64,000 nucleotides of DNA, from positions 1 to 64,000 of the forward strand of contig JBEKRV010000016.1 of assembly GCA_049517675.1 (NCBI GenBank). The letters run 5' to 3'. Positions 17,210-26,086 of the stretch are shown here, in pieces (positions within the stretch are counted from its first letter, which is position 1; each line of letters opens with the position of its first letter). The stretch comes from Bog-756 sp049517675. GTDB taxonomy: Bacteria; Actinomycetota; Acidimicrobiia; Acidimicrobiales; RAAP-2. Position numbers and translations under genes: made by a program. Under the pieces are notes generated by a model that worked only from the letters and a program-made list of their open reading frames with translations, was not told the DNA's origin and did not search any database.

Positions 17210-17297
17210 CGGGTGCACCGCGTAATCAGGTCGTGAAAGTACGGCGGCATCCCGTAGAAACGGCGATAACGGCAGCGCCGCCCCGGCTCCCGGCGGC

Positions 17298-18173
17298 TCA
17301 GTGTGCGAAGGTGAAGATGCAGAGCTGCGTGGCATAGGCGACCAGGCGGGCGCGATCGTTCCCGGCCGCCCCGAGGTCCCACAGTGCCATGTCCACCGAC
17401 GCGTACCCGTCACCGGCGTGGCGGGCCCGGTTGTGGGCGAGGACCCACTCCGAGCGGCACTCGTCGAGCAGGTGGAACGTGAGGTCCACGCTCGGGCCGA
17501 ACCAGCCCTGCCGCTCGCCGGGGCCGAGCTTCTCGGCCACCGCGCCCGGCATGGTGTCCGCACAGACGATCAGGGCCAGCGGGTCGAGAGTCCCGTCCTC
17601 GGCCATCGGGGCGTCGTCCAGCCGGTACCAGCTCGCGTGCTCGGCCCGGTCCGGCACGTACTCGTCCCATGGAGCGTGGCCGAGCGCGCCCCTCCCCTCC
17701 AGTCGGGTGTCCCAGAACCGGTTGGGCGGGAACCCCTCGACCCCGGCCGGCAGAGGCTCGCGGAAGGAGCGGGCCTCACCCAGGGGGACGAACCCCGACG
17801 GCGGTTCGAGGTCGGTGAAGTCGAAGCCCCGCCTGGGCGACCCGAACACCGCGGTGGTGACGTGACCATGGACGGAGCCGGGATTGCGCACCTCGGCCCG
17901 CGCATGGGACATGGACCGACCCCGTCGGAGGATCTCGACGTCGATCTCCACCGGCCCATGGACGACAGGGGCGATGAAGGTCGTGTGCAGGGAACGCAGC
18001 CCGTGCGTGGCGCCGGCGAGCTCGGTCGACATCGCCCGGACGGCCAGCGCCGTGACGACCCCGCCCTGGGGCAGCGGGTTCAGGTTCCACGAATCGTCGA
18101 TCTCCCCGCGGTACCGGCCGGGAACGGTCGTCGACGGAGTGGGCCGGGTCGATTCGGCGAATGGCGTGCCCAC
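17298..18173 (-). CDS. Acyl-CoA thioesterase-like protein (double hot-dog)
   Basis: 291 residues resembling the TesB-like/4HBT_3 thioesterase group, which releases CoA from acyl-CoA. The N-terminal hot-dog unit shows NPLPQGGVVTALAVRAM and LRSLHTTFIAPV, with RAEVRNPG after it; the second unit contains LALIVCADTMPGAV and VDLTFHLLDE. The length fits a fused pair of hot-dog domains. The gene lies alone between uspA and the SHOCT protein on the minus strand. Exact substrate is unknown; thioesterase activity is inferred from family resemblance. Confidence 0.8.
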   Translation of the reverse strand: MGTPFAESTRPTPSTTVPGRYRGEIDDSWNLNPLPQGGVVTALAVRAMSTELAGATHGLRSLHTTFIAPVVHGPVEIDVEILRRGRSMSHARAEVRNPGSVHGHVTTAVFGSPRRGFDFTDLEPPSGFVPLGEARSFREPLPAGVEGFPPNRFWDTRLEGRGALGHAPWDEYVPDRAEHASWYRLDDAPMAEDGTLDPLALIVCADTMPGAVAEKLGPGERQGWFGPSVDLTFHLLDECRSEWVLAHNRARHAGDGYASVDMALWDLGAAGNDRARLVAYATQLCIFTFAH

Positions 18174-18202
18174 GATCGGTCGTCACTGCCACCGGACGGC
18201 AG

Positions 18203-18601
18203 TCAGCTGAGCAGCTTGGCCTTCTGGGCCTCGAACTCGGCGTCGGTGATGACGCCCTTCGACTTCAGATCGGCCAGCTTCACCAACTCGTCGGTGCTGC
18301 TGGTCCCCGACGACCCCGCAGCCTGCTTGATGTAGGCGTCGAACGCCTTCTGCTGCTGCTCGGCGGCCTGGGCGGCACGCTCGTGCATCGATCCCCCGCG
18401 CGCGATCAGGTAGACGAGGATCCCGAGGAACGGGAGCACGATGACGAAGATCACCCACAGGGCCTTGGCCCCTCCACTCAGGTCGTGACTGCGGAAGATG
18501 TCCCCGAACACGACGATGAGGAGCCAGAACCAGATGAAGAAGACGAACAGGCCGAGCATGGTCCCGAACAGGTCGGCCAGCGGATAGGTATAAGCGAGCA
18601 T
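18203..18601 (-). CDS. Small membrane protein with SHOCT C-terminal domain
   Basis: 132 residues. Two membrane helices (about residues 10-33 and 46-69) form a phospholipase-D-nuclease-N-terminal-like module common in actinobacteria; a Gln/Ala-rich link follows; the last 30 residues, DELVKLADLKSKGVITDAEF and the following Lys/Leu end, are a SHOCT motif, a short helical pair thought to mediate oligomerisation. GAGGAG lies seven bases before the ATG. Function is not known. The gene stands 29 bases after the thioesterase start on the same strand. Confidence 0.85.
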   Translation of the reverse strand: MLAYTYPLADLFGTMLGLFVFFIWFWLLIVVFGDIFRSHDLSGGAKALWVIFVIVLPFLGILVYLIARGGSMHERAAQAAEQQQKAFDAYIKQAAGSSGTSSTDELVKLADLKSKGVITDAEFEAQKAKLLS

Positions 18602-18744
18602 GGCGGTTCTCCTCGGAATTGACGGGTTGGGGAAAACCTAGCGCCCCCATCGACCCGTTGCCGCCATCCGCGCCTGGCCGGGCCGGGCCGCCACGGACCC
18701 GCACGGAACCGCTCTGCGGGGCTCGACGGCGCACCGTCGGGTGG

Positions 18745-20871
18745 CTACCGCCTCTCCCGCCAATCGGCGACCGCCCGCGACAGCTGGGAGGCGAACGCCG
18801 TCGCCAGCGCCGGGTCGGCGAATCGGGTGCGGGCGAACTCCCGGTTGGCGGCCCGCTCGATCCCGATCTCCGGCCCGGCGGCCAGGACCTCCAACGCGTG
18901 TCTCACGATGTCTCCGGCGTCCACGTACGTCCGGCAGCCAGGGCCCGCCACGAGCTCCGACTCGGGCCGCCTCGGGAGCAGGACCGATGCGCCGGCGGCC
19001 ATGGCCTCCACCATCGAGCGGGGCATCCCCATCCGATGACCGGGGGCCAACGGGTAGACGGCCAGTGCGGTGCGCGGGAGCAGGGCGATCATCTGGTCGT
19101 GAGGCACGTCCACCGACAGCATCACCGACTCGCCACTGGCCGCGATCAGCTCACGGACCACGGTCTGCTGCTCCTCGAGCAGGTGGGTGAGCCCCATGGC
19201 GATGCGACAGTCCACGCCCTTGCCGGCTAGCTCGGCGAACGCGGCGACGAGCACCGGCCAGTCCCTCTTCGGAACGCCGGCCGACGCCGTCAGGACGATC
19301 GTCCGCTCGGGCGGCGGATCGGGCAGCTCCACCCGGGTGGTCAGCAGGGACACCAGCTCGTGGGCGCCGGTGATGAGCGCCGCATGGTGGGGATACGCCC
19401 ACACCCCGACGCACAGGGGATGCACCCGGATCCGGTCGATGAGCTCGAGATCGAAGTCGAACGAGTGGACCCGGACCGCGAACGGCACCCCCAGCTCCGC
19501 CAACGCGTCGAGCTTGGCGGCGGCGAAGGTCGCCCAGAACAGCACGAGGACGTCGGGCTCGAACTCGCGGACCGCCGTGTCCAGGTCGGTGTAGGTCGGC
19601 TCGAGCACCCGGACGGGGGACGGGGACCACCGGTCGGTGCACCAGGCGAGGATCGCCCCGTTGTCGGTGAGGCCCTTCATCTCGTCGGGGATGTACGTCT
19701 CCTGCACCAGCGGGAAGAGCGAGTTGTACGCCATGACGCGTAGCGGACGCTCGTCGAGCACACGCCTGAGGACGACCGCCTTGGCCGCGTGGTGGTCCTC
19801 GGACTCGCTGAGCCGGTTCTGGGCCGACGTGGTGTAGAGGGACGCGACCACCGGCAGGGCGAGCGCCGGCGCGCCCCTGGTCAGACGCAGGATCAGGTCC
19901 CAGTCCCCCAGAGCCGCGAGGGACTCGTCGAAGTGGGCTCCGGGAAGCGTCCGGAGGTGGGCGATCACTCCCATGTCGATGAAGTTGGCCGACTCGAGGC
20001 GGCGGCGGTCGAACGGCACGAACCGGAGCTCGGGGAGGCTGCGCCCGCGGGCGTCTTCCTCCGGTGCGCCTTCGACCACCTGGGCCCCGTAGACGACCTC
20101 CAGGCCCGGCTGGATCCCGAACGCCCACACGACCGCCTTGATCCAGAGGGGCTGCATGAGGTTGTCGTCGTCCAGATAGCACACGATGTCCCCGGTCGCC
20201 ACCGCCAACCCCGCGTTCCGGGCGCCGCACGCGCCGACATGGTCCGTTCTGACCACGACGATCCGACCGTCCTGTGCCGCGAGCCGATCCAGCAGGTCCG
20301 ACGTCCCGTCGGTGCTCCCGTCGTCGATCACGACGAGCTCCCAACGGGGGTACACCTGGGCCAGCACCGACTCGATCGCCCGGTGCAGGCGATCGCACCG
20401 GTTGTGGGTCGCCAGCACGACGGTGACCTTGGCGTCCGATTCCAGCCGGACCGATCCGACCCACTCCGTCACCGGCGCGATGCGTGCCGCGAGTGCCGTC
20501 TCCGTAGTTTGGCGATCGATCGACGCGAAGCTCGCTTCGAAGGTCAGTGCGGCATTGGCCAAGGCGCCGACGTCGGCCGTCAGTGCGTCGACCGCCGTCC
20601 GGCGTGCATCCGACTCCCGTCGGAGCCGTTCGTCGGCCGCCTGGCGTTCGGCCACCGAGTCCTGATGCTCCCGGAGATCTTCGGCGCGGGCCGACTCCAG
20701 CTCCGCGAGCCTCGACTCGAGCTCGGCGATCCGGTCGGCGTCGATGCCGTCCAGCCGTAGGTCGTGACGGGCCCGCCCCACGATGGCGGCGCGACCACCC
20801 TCCACTCTCGAGGCGTCGCGGACGGCCCGCAACTCGTGCCTGACGACGCTCATCATCTGCCGTAGGCGCAT
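18745..20871 (-). CDS. Two-domain glycosyltransferase (GT2 fused to GT4-like)
   Basis: 708 residues. A helical, probably coiled-coil region (about 45-120) precedes a GT-A family 2 domain at about 150-390, with TVVLATHNRCDRL, IDDGSTDGTSD and the DDDN motif in YLDDDN. From about 395 a GT-B type family 4 half follows, with VLTASAGVPKRDWPVLVAAF and a donor-site block GHRMGMPRSMVEAMAAGASV. One polypeptide could therefore add two different sugars, as in some surface polysaccharide clusters. No membrane helix. GGAG lies five bases before the ATG. No other glycan genes adjoin it, so its product is unknown. Confidence 0.86.
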   Translation of the reverse strand: MRLRQMMSVVRHELRAVRDASRVEGGRAAIVGRARHDLRLDGIDADRIAELESRLAELESARAEDLREHQDSVAERQAADERLRRESDARRTAVDALTADVGALANAALTFEASFASIDRQTTETALAARIAPVTEWVGSVRLESDAKVTVVLATHNRCDRLHRAIESVLAQVYPRWELVVIDDGSTDGTSDLLDRLAAQDGRIVVVRTDHVGACGARNAGLAVATGDIVCYLDDDNLMQPLWIKAVVWAFGIQPGLEVVYGAQVVEGAPEEDARGRSLPELRFVPFDRRRLESANFIDMGVIAHLRTLPGAHFDESLAALGDWDLILRLTRGAPALALPVVASLYTTSAQNRLSESEDHHAAKAVVLRRVLDERPLRVMAYNSLFPLVQETYIPDEMKGLTDNGAILAWCTDRWSPSPVRVLEPTYTDLDTAVREFEPDVLVLFWATFAAAKLDALAELGVPFAVRVHSFDFDLELIDRIRVHPLCVGVWAYPHHAALITGAHELVSLLTTRVELPDPPPERTIVLTASAGVPKRDWPVLVAAFAELAGKGVDCRIAMGLTHLLEEQQTVVRELIAASGESVMLSVDVPHDQMIALLPRTALAVYPLAPGHRMGMPRSMVEAMAAGASVLLPRRPESELVAGPGCRTYVDAGDIVRHALEVLAAGPEIGIERAANREFARTRFADPALATAFASQLSRAVADWRERR

Positions 20872-20892
20872 GCCTTCTCCGTACGTCGGTCC

Positions 20893-20924
20893 ACCGCGGG
20901 GCGGAGTCCTGCGCCGCCCGCGGT
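20893..20924 (-). terminator. Strong hairpin between a membrane protein gene and the glycosyltransferase
   Basis: ACCGCGGG (20893-20900) pairs with CCCGCGGT (20917-20924), and inside it CGG pairs with CCG after a one-base bulge. It follows the end of the 21006 gene on the minus strand and precedes the glycosyltransferase start. Confidence 0.5.
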
Positions 20925-21005
20925 CCCGCGTCCCGGCCAGTGGACGGTTCGCCCGAAGGCTACCCCGACGTCACGCGTGCCGCCGGGCCCGGGCGCCGGG
21001 CCGTC

Positions 21006-21542
21006 TCAGTGGCGGCCGACCATCCCGTGCCGGCCGGAACGGCCGGTCGGCCACTGGCGACGCCCGATCCCGTCGGACACCACCGTGGCGATCGCCGCCA
21101 CGGCCAGGGCGAGATCGGCGACTCCGAGCGCGCTGCCGGCACGGGCACCTCCCCCCAGCAGCACCAGCGAGGAGGTGATGACCACCATCACGCCGGCGGC
21201 GACGACAGTCCGGGGCACCGGGGACCGGCGCATCCCGGGACCGGGTCGGGTCAGCACCGCTGCGGCGCTGAGGAGGAGACCGGACAGTACGGCGGTCACG
21301 GTCCGGCTGGACAGGATCCCGGCAGGTCCGGCGCCGCCGGGCGAGGAGATGAACCCGAGCCACCGGTACCCCTCCAGGATGGACACGTTGGCCAGCATGA
21401 TCAGACCGGGCGACCGGAGGAGGAAGGCTCCCCCTCCCGGGCAGGTCGGTCGACGCCCGGGGTCGTCGCCGGTGCCGCGCCGCGGGTCGACCGGTCGGTC
21501 ACGGGGCACGGATCTCGGGTCGACGGTCTGTACAGGAGTCAC
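21006..21542 (-). CDS. Predicted membrane protein of unknown function
   Basis: 178 residues that I do not recognise. A hydrophilic, proline- and arginine-rich N-terminus of about 42 residues precedes four hydrophobic segments (about 45-66, 80-98, 112-131 and 138-157), each long enough to cross the membrane. The start is a GTG at 21542 with GAGG four bases before it. The presence of four well-spaced membrane segments and a plausible start argue for a real gene; the antisense strand frames are shadows. Upstream lies a 12-base palindrome at 21559-21570. Confidence 0.62.
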   Translation of the reverse strand: MTPVQTVDPRSVPRDRPVDPRRGTGDDPGRRPTCPGGGAFLLRSPGLIMLANVSILEGYRWLGFISSPGGAGPAGILSSRTVTAVLSGLLLSAAAVLTRPGPGMRRSPVPRTVVAAGVMVVITSSLVLLGGGARAGSALGVADLALAVAAIATVVSDGIGRRQWPTGRSGRHGMVGRH

Positions 21543-21558
21543 GGCACCTCGGTAATCT

Positions 21559-21570
21559 CTGCTTAAGCAG
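21559..21570. promoter_or_regulatory. 12-bp palindrome in an AT-rich promoter region
   Basis: CTGCTTAAGCAG is a perfect palindrome in the most AT-rich stretch of this part of the window, 17-28 bases upstream of the GTG start of the 21006-21542 gene. A candidate operator. Confidence 0.4.
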
Positions 21571-21667
21571 TAGGTTTACTCAAGATTATGGGGCACCGGG
21601 AACCTCGCGTCAACGGATGCCGGAAAGGACAGGGGTCGGCCTCCGCATGCGGTGGAGGCGCGGGCCG

Positions 21668-23035
21668 TCAGACCGGGGTGGTGGCGAGCATCCACCTCTC
21701 GAACCGCTCGTAGCGGTCCTTCCCACGCGATTTCGCCGCGTACATCGCCCTGTCCGCGTTCGACATGAGTTCGTCCACGGTGACACCGGGCTCGGAGAAC
21801 GTGAGACCGATGCTGACGGTGGCGGAGACGGACTCCCGTCCGAAGCGCATCGGCCGTCGACACTCCGAAAGGATGCGCTCCGCCAGGGCGAACACCTCAC
21901 CGGTTCGCTCGAAGTCCCCGACGATGACCCCGAACTCGTCGCCGCCCAGTCGGGCGGACGTGTCCGCCCGACGGACGCACCGCGTCAGGACCGTTGCCAT
22001 CGACCGGAGCAGTGCATCGCCCGCGGCATGGCCGAACCGGTCGTTGGCGTCCTTGAGGCTGTCCATGTCGAGGAAGAGCACGGCCAGCTGTCCCTGGTAC
22101 CGCTCGGACCGCTGGAGGGCGTGGGCCAGCCGGTTCTGGAACAGGGCGCGGTTGCCGAGCCCGGTCAACGGGTCGTGGAACGCCAGGTAGGAGAGTTCCC
22201 CCTCCAGCCGCTTGCGCTCGCTGACGTCGTGGCCCGAGACGACGTACCCGCCGACGGTCGGATCGTCGACCAGGTCGACGATCGCCAGCTCGAACGGGAC
22301 GGACTCGGCGCTCCCGCGCCGCCTGAGCTGCACGGTGACCGTCACCGGGGACACGGAAGCGGGCTCCTCACCGGAGCGGGCGAGCGCCACGGCGAGTGCC
22401 GGGCGGTCACCGTCGTCGACCAGGTCGGACACCGGTCTCCCCTCGACCAGCTCCGGGTCGTGGCCCAGCGCACGCGACAGCGCTCCCGAACAGGACGTGA
22501 CCGTCCCGTCCGGCGCCACCAGCATCGTGACCGCCGCCGCGTTCTGGACCACGGCGCGGAAGCGGGCATCCTCGTCGTGGGCGAGCTCGAAGCGTCGGCG
22601 ATCGGTCAGGTCCCGGAGGCTGACGAGCACGCAGCCCTCCCCCAACCAGGGAGCCGGCGATCCGATCAGCTCGACCAGTCGCCACCCGGTCGGGGTCCGC
22701 AGACGGACCTCGATGGGTGCCCCGACGTCCTTGTCCTGGACGCTGTCCAGCGCCAGCAGGACGAAGGGGAGGTCCCCGGGGTGTACGAAGTCGAGTCCGG
22801 AGATGCCGATCGAGTCGTGGACCGGCCTCCCGAACAGGCGCTCCGCGGTCGAGTTACCCCATCGCACGTCACCGACCGAGTCCACGACGACCACCGCGTC
22901 GGGCAGCTCCCGGAGCATCCTCACCAGGTCACATCCGGCAAGCTCCTCGACCCGGCAGCTCGGCAACCCGATGACGTGCGCAGACATGTCCTTGTCATCG
23001 GCCCCGCGGGACCGAGCTTGAGCGGTTTGCAACAC
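21668..23035 (-). CDS. PAS-PAS-GGDEF diguanylate cyclase
   Basis: 455 residues, soluble. Two PAS domains (about residues 30-150 and 160-285) are followed by a GGDEF domain with intact RLGGDEF near residue 360 and an RRAD inhibitory site five residues before it, so it should make cyclic di-GMP with product feedback. The GGDEF start block is FHDPLTGLGNRALF. No EAL domain. The start is uncertain: GTG at 23035 or ATG at 22987, both before the first PAS domain and neither with a strong ribosome binding site. It reads divergently from the FMN oxidase at 23123. Confidence 0.9.
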   Translation of the reverse strand: MLQTAQARSRGADDKDMSAHVIGLPSCRVEELAGCDLVRMLRELPDAVVVVDSVGDVRWGNSTAERLFGRPVHDSIGISGLDFVHPGDLPFVLLALDSVQDKDVGAPIEVRLRTPTGWRLVELIGSPAPWLGEGCVLVSLRDLTDRRRFELAHDEDARFRAVVQNAAAVTMLVAPDGTVTSCSGALSRALGHDPELVEGRPVSDLVDDGDRPALAVALARSGEEPASVSPVTVTVQLRRRGSAESVPFELAIVDLVDDPTVGGYVVSGHDVSERKRLEGELSYLAFHDPLTGLGNRALFQNRLAHALQRSERYQGQLAVLFLDMDSLKDANDRFGHAAGDALLRSMATVLTRCVRRADTSARLGGDEFGVIVGDFERTGEVFALAERILSECRRPMRFGRESVSATVSIGLTFSEPGVTVDELMSNADRAMYAAKSRGKDRYERFERWMLATTPV

Positions 23036-23122
23036 CTATTGCATGACGCCGTCGTCCGGAGCCGGCCGTCGGGGTGCTCCCTCCCCGGTCCGTCGGATGT
23101 CGAGTAGCTAGAGTCTCGATCC

Positions 23123-24313
23123 GTGTCCAGGTTCCTGCCCGATCGGCCACTGGGCGTCGCGCCGGGCTCGGTCGGCGACTTCCGCGAGCTCGCCCGTCGC
23201 CGGCTCCCCCGGCAGCTCTTCGACTACCTCGACGGCGGGGCGTTCGCCGAGGCGACCCTCGCCGCCAACGTCGCCGACCTGACGTCGGTCCTGCTCCGAC
23301 AGCGCGTGATGCGCGACGTGTCCACCCTCACGCTCTCGACGACCGTGCTGGGCCAGGAGCTCGCCATGCCGGTCGTGCTCGGGCCGGTCGGCCTGGCCGG
23401 GATGTTCGCCACACGGGCCGAGGTCCAGGCCGCGCGGGCGGCCGAACGGGCCGGGGTGGTCTTCTGCGAGTCGACGGTCTCGATCTGCGGTATCGAGGAG
23501 GTGTCCTCTGCCACCGAGTCACCCGTGTGGTTCCAGCTGTACGTCATGAGGGACCGGTCCTATGCCGAGGATCTGATGGAACGGGCGGCCCGGGTCGCGT
23601 GCCCGGTCCTGGTACTGACCGTGGATCTGGCCGTCGTCGGCTCCCGCTACCGGGACAACCGCAACGGACTGTCCGGGCGGCTCACCACCTGGGGCCGGGC
23701 GCTCCGGGGCCTGGACCTCGGACTGCACCCCACCTGGGCGCGCGACGTGGGCATCCGTGGACGGCCCCACACGTTCGGGAACCTCGAGAAGGCCGTCCCC
23801 GGGGCATCGAGCCCCGAAGGGTTCTCGGAGTGGGTCGGGGCCCAATTCGACCCCACCGTCACTTGGGACGACATCGAGTGGGTGCGGCGGTCCTGGCCCG
23901 GGAAGCTCGTCCTCAAGGGGATCCTCGACCCCGACGACGCCCGGGAGGCGGCGGACCGCGGCGTCGACGGCATCGTCGTGTCCAACCACGGCGGTCGCCA
24001 GCTGGACGGCACCCCCTCGACGGTCGTGGCGCTCTCCCCGGTGGTCGACGCCGTCGGCGACCGTCTCGAGGTCCTCGTCGACGGGGGCATCCGCAGCGGT
24101 CTGGACGTGGCCAAGTTCCTCGCGCTGGGTGCCCGCGCCTGCCTGGTGGGGCGGGCATGGGCATGGTCGGTCGCCGCGGGCGGCCAACGGGGCGTGTCCC
24201 ACGCGCTGGCCATCATGCGGTCGGAGCTCACCGTCGCGCTGGCGCTCTGCGGCGTGACCGACGTCGCCGATCTCGACCGGTCGGCGCTGGTCGGCCCCCC
24301 GCCCGGGGTCTGA
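23123..24313 (+). CDS. lldD: FMN-dependent alpha-hydroxy-acid oxidase/dehydrogenase (lactate type)
   Basis: 396-residue TIM-barrel flavoprotein that oxidises L-2-hydroxy acids such as L-lactate. Seen: the N-terminal FDYLDGGAFAE block, VVLGPVGLAGMF, the substrate and flavin residues in SRYRDNRNG, Lys in LVLKGIL, the active-site block SNHGGRQLDG with the catalytic His, and VDGGIRSGLDV for the phosphate site. The start is a GTG at 23123; TAGAGT eight bases upstream may be its -10 box. Substrate among lactate, mandelate and glycolate is not decided by sequence. It converges with the acyl-CoA dehydrogenase gene, 20 bases apart. Confidence 0.88.
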   Translation: MSRFLPDRPLGVAPGSVGDFRELARRRLPRQLFDYLDGGAFAEATLAANVADLTSVLLRQRVMRDVSTLTLSTTVLGQELAMPVVLGPVGLAGMFATRAEVQAARAAERAGVVFCESTVSICGIEEVSSATESPVWFQLYVMRDRSYAEDLMERAARVACPVLVLTVDLAVVGSRYRDNRNGLSGRLTTWGRALRGLDLGLHPTWARDVGIRGRPHTFGNLEKAVPGASSPEGFSEWVGAQFDPTVTWDDIEWVRRSWPGKLVLKGILDPDDAREAADRGVDGIVVSNHGGRQLDGTPSTVVALSPVVDAVGDRLEVLVDGGIRSGLDVAKFLALGARACLVGRAWAWSVAAGGQRGVSHALAIMRSELTVALALCGVTDVADLDRSALVGPPPGV

Positions 24314-24333
24314 CCCGCACCCGGCCGGGCCGC

Positions 24334-26007
24334 TCACCCCATGGCGTCCACGATGGCGTCCACCCGGTCGATGAACCCGGGGTCGTCCTCGGCCCGCCGG
24401 TCCCGGGCCACCCGGCCCGATACCAGGTGCCATGCCATCGGTCCCTCGCCGGCCTCGGCCAGGAGCGCGGCCTCGGCCAGCAGACCGATCCGACCGACCA
24501 CCTCGCGGAAATGCCACGCCCCGTGCTCGGGATCGTCGACGCACCGTCGGGCCGACCCCACGGCGCGTTCCACTTCGTCCACCAGACGGGCCGACAGATC
24601 GGGGTCCGGAGCGGCGGCGGCGGTGCGGAGGAGCCACTCGGCCACCACGTCGAGGATGGGGAGGCGCCCGAGGTCGGCGAGCACCTGGGCCACGAGCACG
24701 TTGTGGCTGCCCTCCCACGACTCGTAGACCATGGCGTCCCGGTAGAGCCGGGGCAGCACGCTGAACTCCTCGATGGCCCCGTTCCCGCCGAGCACCTCGA
24801 TGGCGGAGTGGACGACGTCGGTGGCCTGGCAGGAGACCAGGTACTTCGCCAGGTTGACCAGGAACCGGTGGAGAAGCACGTCCTCCCCGGTAGCGGTGCC
24901 GGCGTCGATGCGGTCCTCCAACCCGGTGAGGGCGAAGACCAGGTGGAGCGCGCCGACCGAGTCCGCGGCCATGTCGGCCAGCGTGCGCCGCACCGCGGGG
25001 AACCCACCGATCGCCCGGCCGAACGCCTCGCGATGGAGGGCGTAGGACGATGCCTCCACGCAGGCACGACGCATCATGCCGGCGTTTCCGACCGCGGTCA
25101 TCCAACGACTGGTGTTGAGGACGATCCCGACGGCCGTGCGGAACCCGTGCTCGACGGGGCCGATCGGCCAGGCCAGCGCCCCGTCGAAGTCGATCTCGCC
25201 CGAGGCGAGCCCGCGCGTGCCGAGCTTGTCCTTGAGCCTTCGGAGCGAGAATCCGTTCGGTCGACCGTCCACCTCACGCGGGACGACGAAACTGCCCAGT
25301 CCCCGGGTGCCGCCCACGGCCCCGTCGATCCGGGCCGTGAGGAAGAACTGGCCGGCGTCGGCCACCGAACAGAACCACTTCTCACCGGTGATGCGGTACG
25401 TGTCACCGTCGCCAGTCGGGACGGCGAGGCAGACGTTGGCCCCGACGTCGGAGCCGCCCTGCACCTCGGTGAGGAACTGCGAGCCTCGGGTGGCCGTGGC
25501 GTAGTCCGTGTCGACGAGCGCGGGCAGGAAGCGGTCCCGGACCGACGGGGCGGCTGCACGCCGCAGGGCCCGGGCCAGTCCGATCGTGCACGTCGCCGGG
25601 CAGGCGTGGCCGGCCTCGCCTTCGGCCGACAGGAGGTAGAGCAGGGTGGCCTGCTCGTAGGCGGTACCGGCGACGCCGGACGAGGCCACCAGCCCGCTCG
25701 CCCACACGGCGGCCCCGGCGACGCCGTAGGACGGGTCGAATTCGACCGACTCCGTCCGGCGTCCGATCGCGTCCCAACGGGACAGCTCGGGCAGGTGCTG
25801 GCGCTGCTCGTACCGGACGGCCGCCGGCCCGATCACCCTGGTCACCTCGGAGGCGAAGGACGACGCCCGCTTCTCGAGGTCGTGGAGGCGCCCGTCGGGC
25901 AGGGCGCGGGCCAACAGGGCCCGCAGGCGGTGGTCCGCGACGAACGGATCGGACGGATAGGCACTGCGCCAGTCGGCCAGTGCGGCACGTGCGGATTCGG
26001 TACCCAT
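24334..26007 (-). CDS. Acyl-CoA dehydrogenase (AidB-like subgroup)
   Basis: 557 residues, longer than the usual 380-400 and matching the AidB/ACAD subgroup with an N-terminal extension. Typical blocks include FLTEVQGGSDVGAN and ITGEKWFCSVADAGQF in the middle strand domain, GLGSFVVPRE, and the C-terminal helical part with IEVLGGNGAIEEFSVLPRLYRDA and the following YESWEG. It should use FAD and oxidise an acyl-CoA or act on a related substrate. The ATG has no good ribosome binding site. It stands alone, diverging from the aldo/keto reductase gene. Confidence 0.9.
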   Translation of the reverse strand: MGTESARAALADWRSAYPSDPFVADHRLRALLARALPDGRLHDLEKRASSFASEVTRVIGPAAVRYEQRQHLPELSRWDAIGRRTESVEFDPSYGVAGAAVWASGLVASSGVAGTAYEQATLLYLLSAEGEAGHACPATCTIGLARALRRAAAPSVRDRFLPALVDTDYATATRGSQFLTEVQGGSDVGANVCLAVPTGDGDTYRITGEKWFCSVADAGQFFLTARIDGAVGGTRGLGSFVVPREVDGRPNGFSLRRLKDKLGTRGLASGEIDFDGALAWPIGPVEHGFRTAVGIVLNTSRWMTAVGNAGMMRRACVEASSYALHREAFGRAIGGFPAVRRTLADMAADSVGALHLVFALTGLEDRIDAGTATGEDVLLHRFLVNLAKYLVSCQATDVVHSAIEVLGGNGAIEEFSVLPRLYRDAMVYESWEGSHNVLVAQVLADLGRLPILDVVAEWLLRTAAAAPDPDLSARLVDEVERAVGSARRCVDDPEHGAWHFREVVGRIGLLAEAALLAEAGEGPMAWHLVSGRVARDRRAEDDPGFIDRVDAIVDAMG

Positions 26008-26074
26008 CCCAGGAGTCTCGCGCCGGCACGGACCTCACGGGCGGGCGACCCTCCCCGTGGGCCGCTCGTCCGGG

Positions 26075-26080
26075 TACCGT
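26075..26080 (+). promoter_or_regulatory. -10 element giving a leaderless aldo/keto reductase message
   Basis: TACCGT is followed by exactly six bases (GTCCCG) and then the ATG at 26087. No ribosome binding site is present, so transcription probably starts at the ATG. Confidence 0.5.
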
Positions 26081-26086
26081 GTCCCG

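Noticed and set aside
21617..23107. A 496-codon plus-strand frame opposite the PAS-GGDEF gene.
   Set aside because: The minus strand encodes clear PAS and GGDEF domains; the plus frame is a GC-rich shadow.
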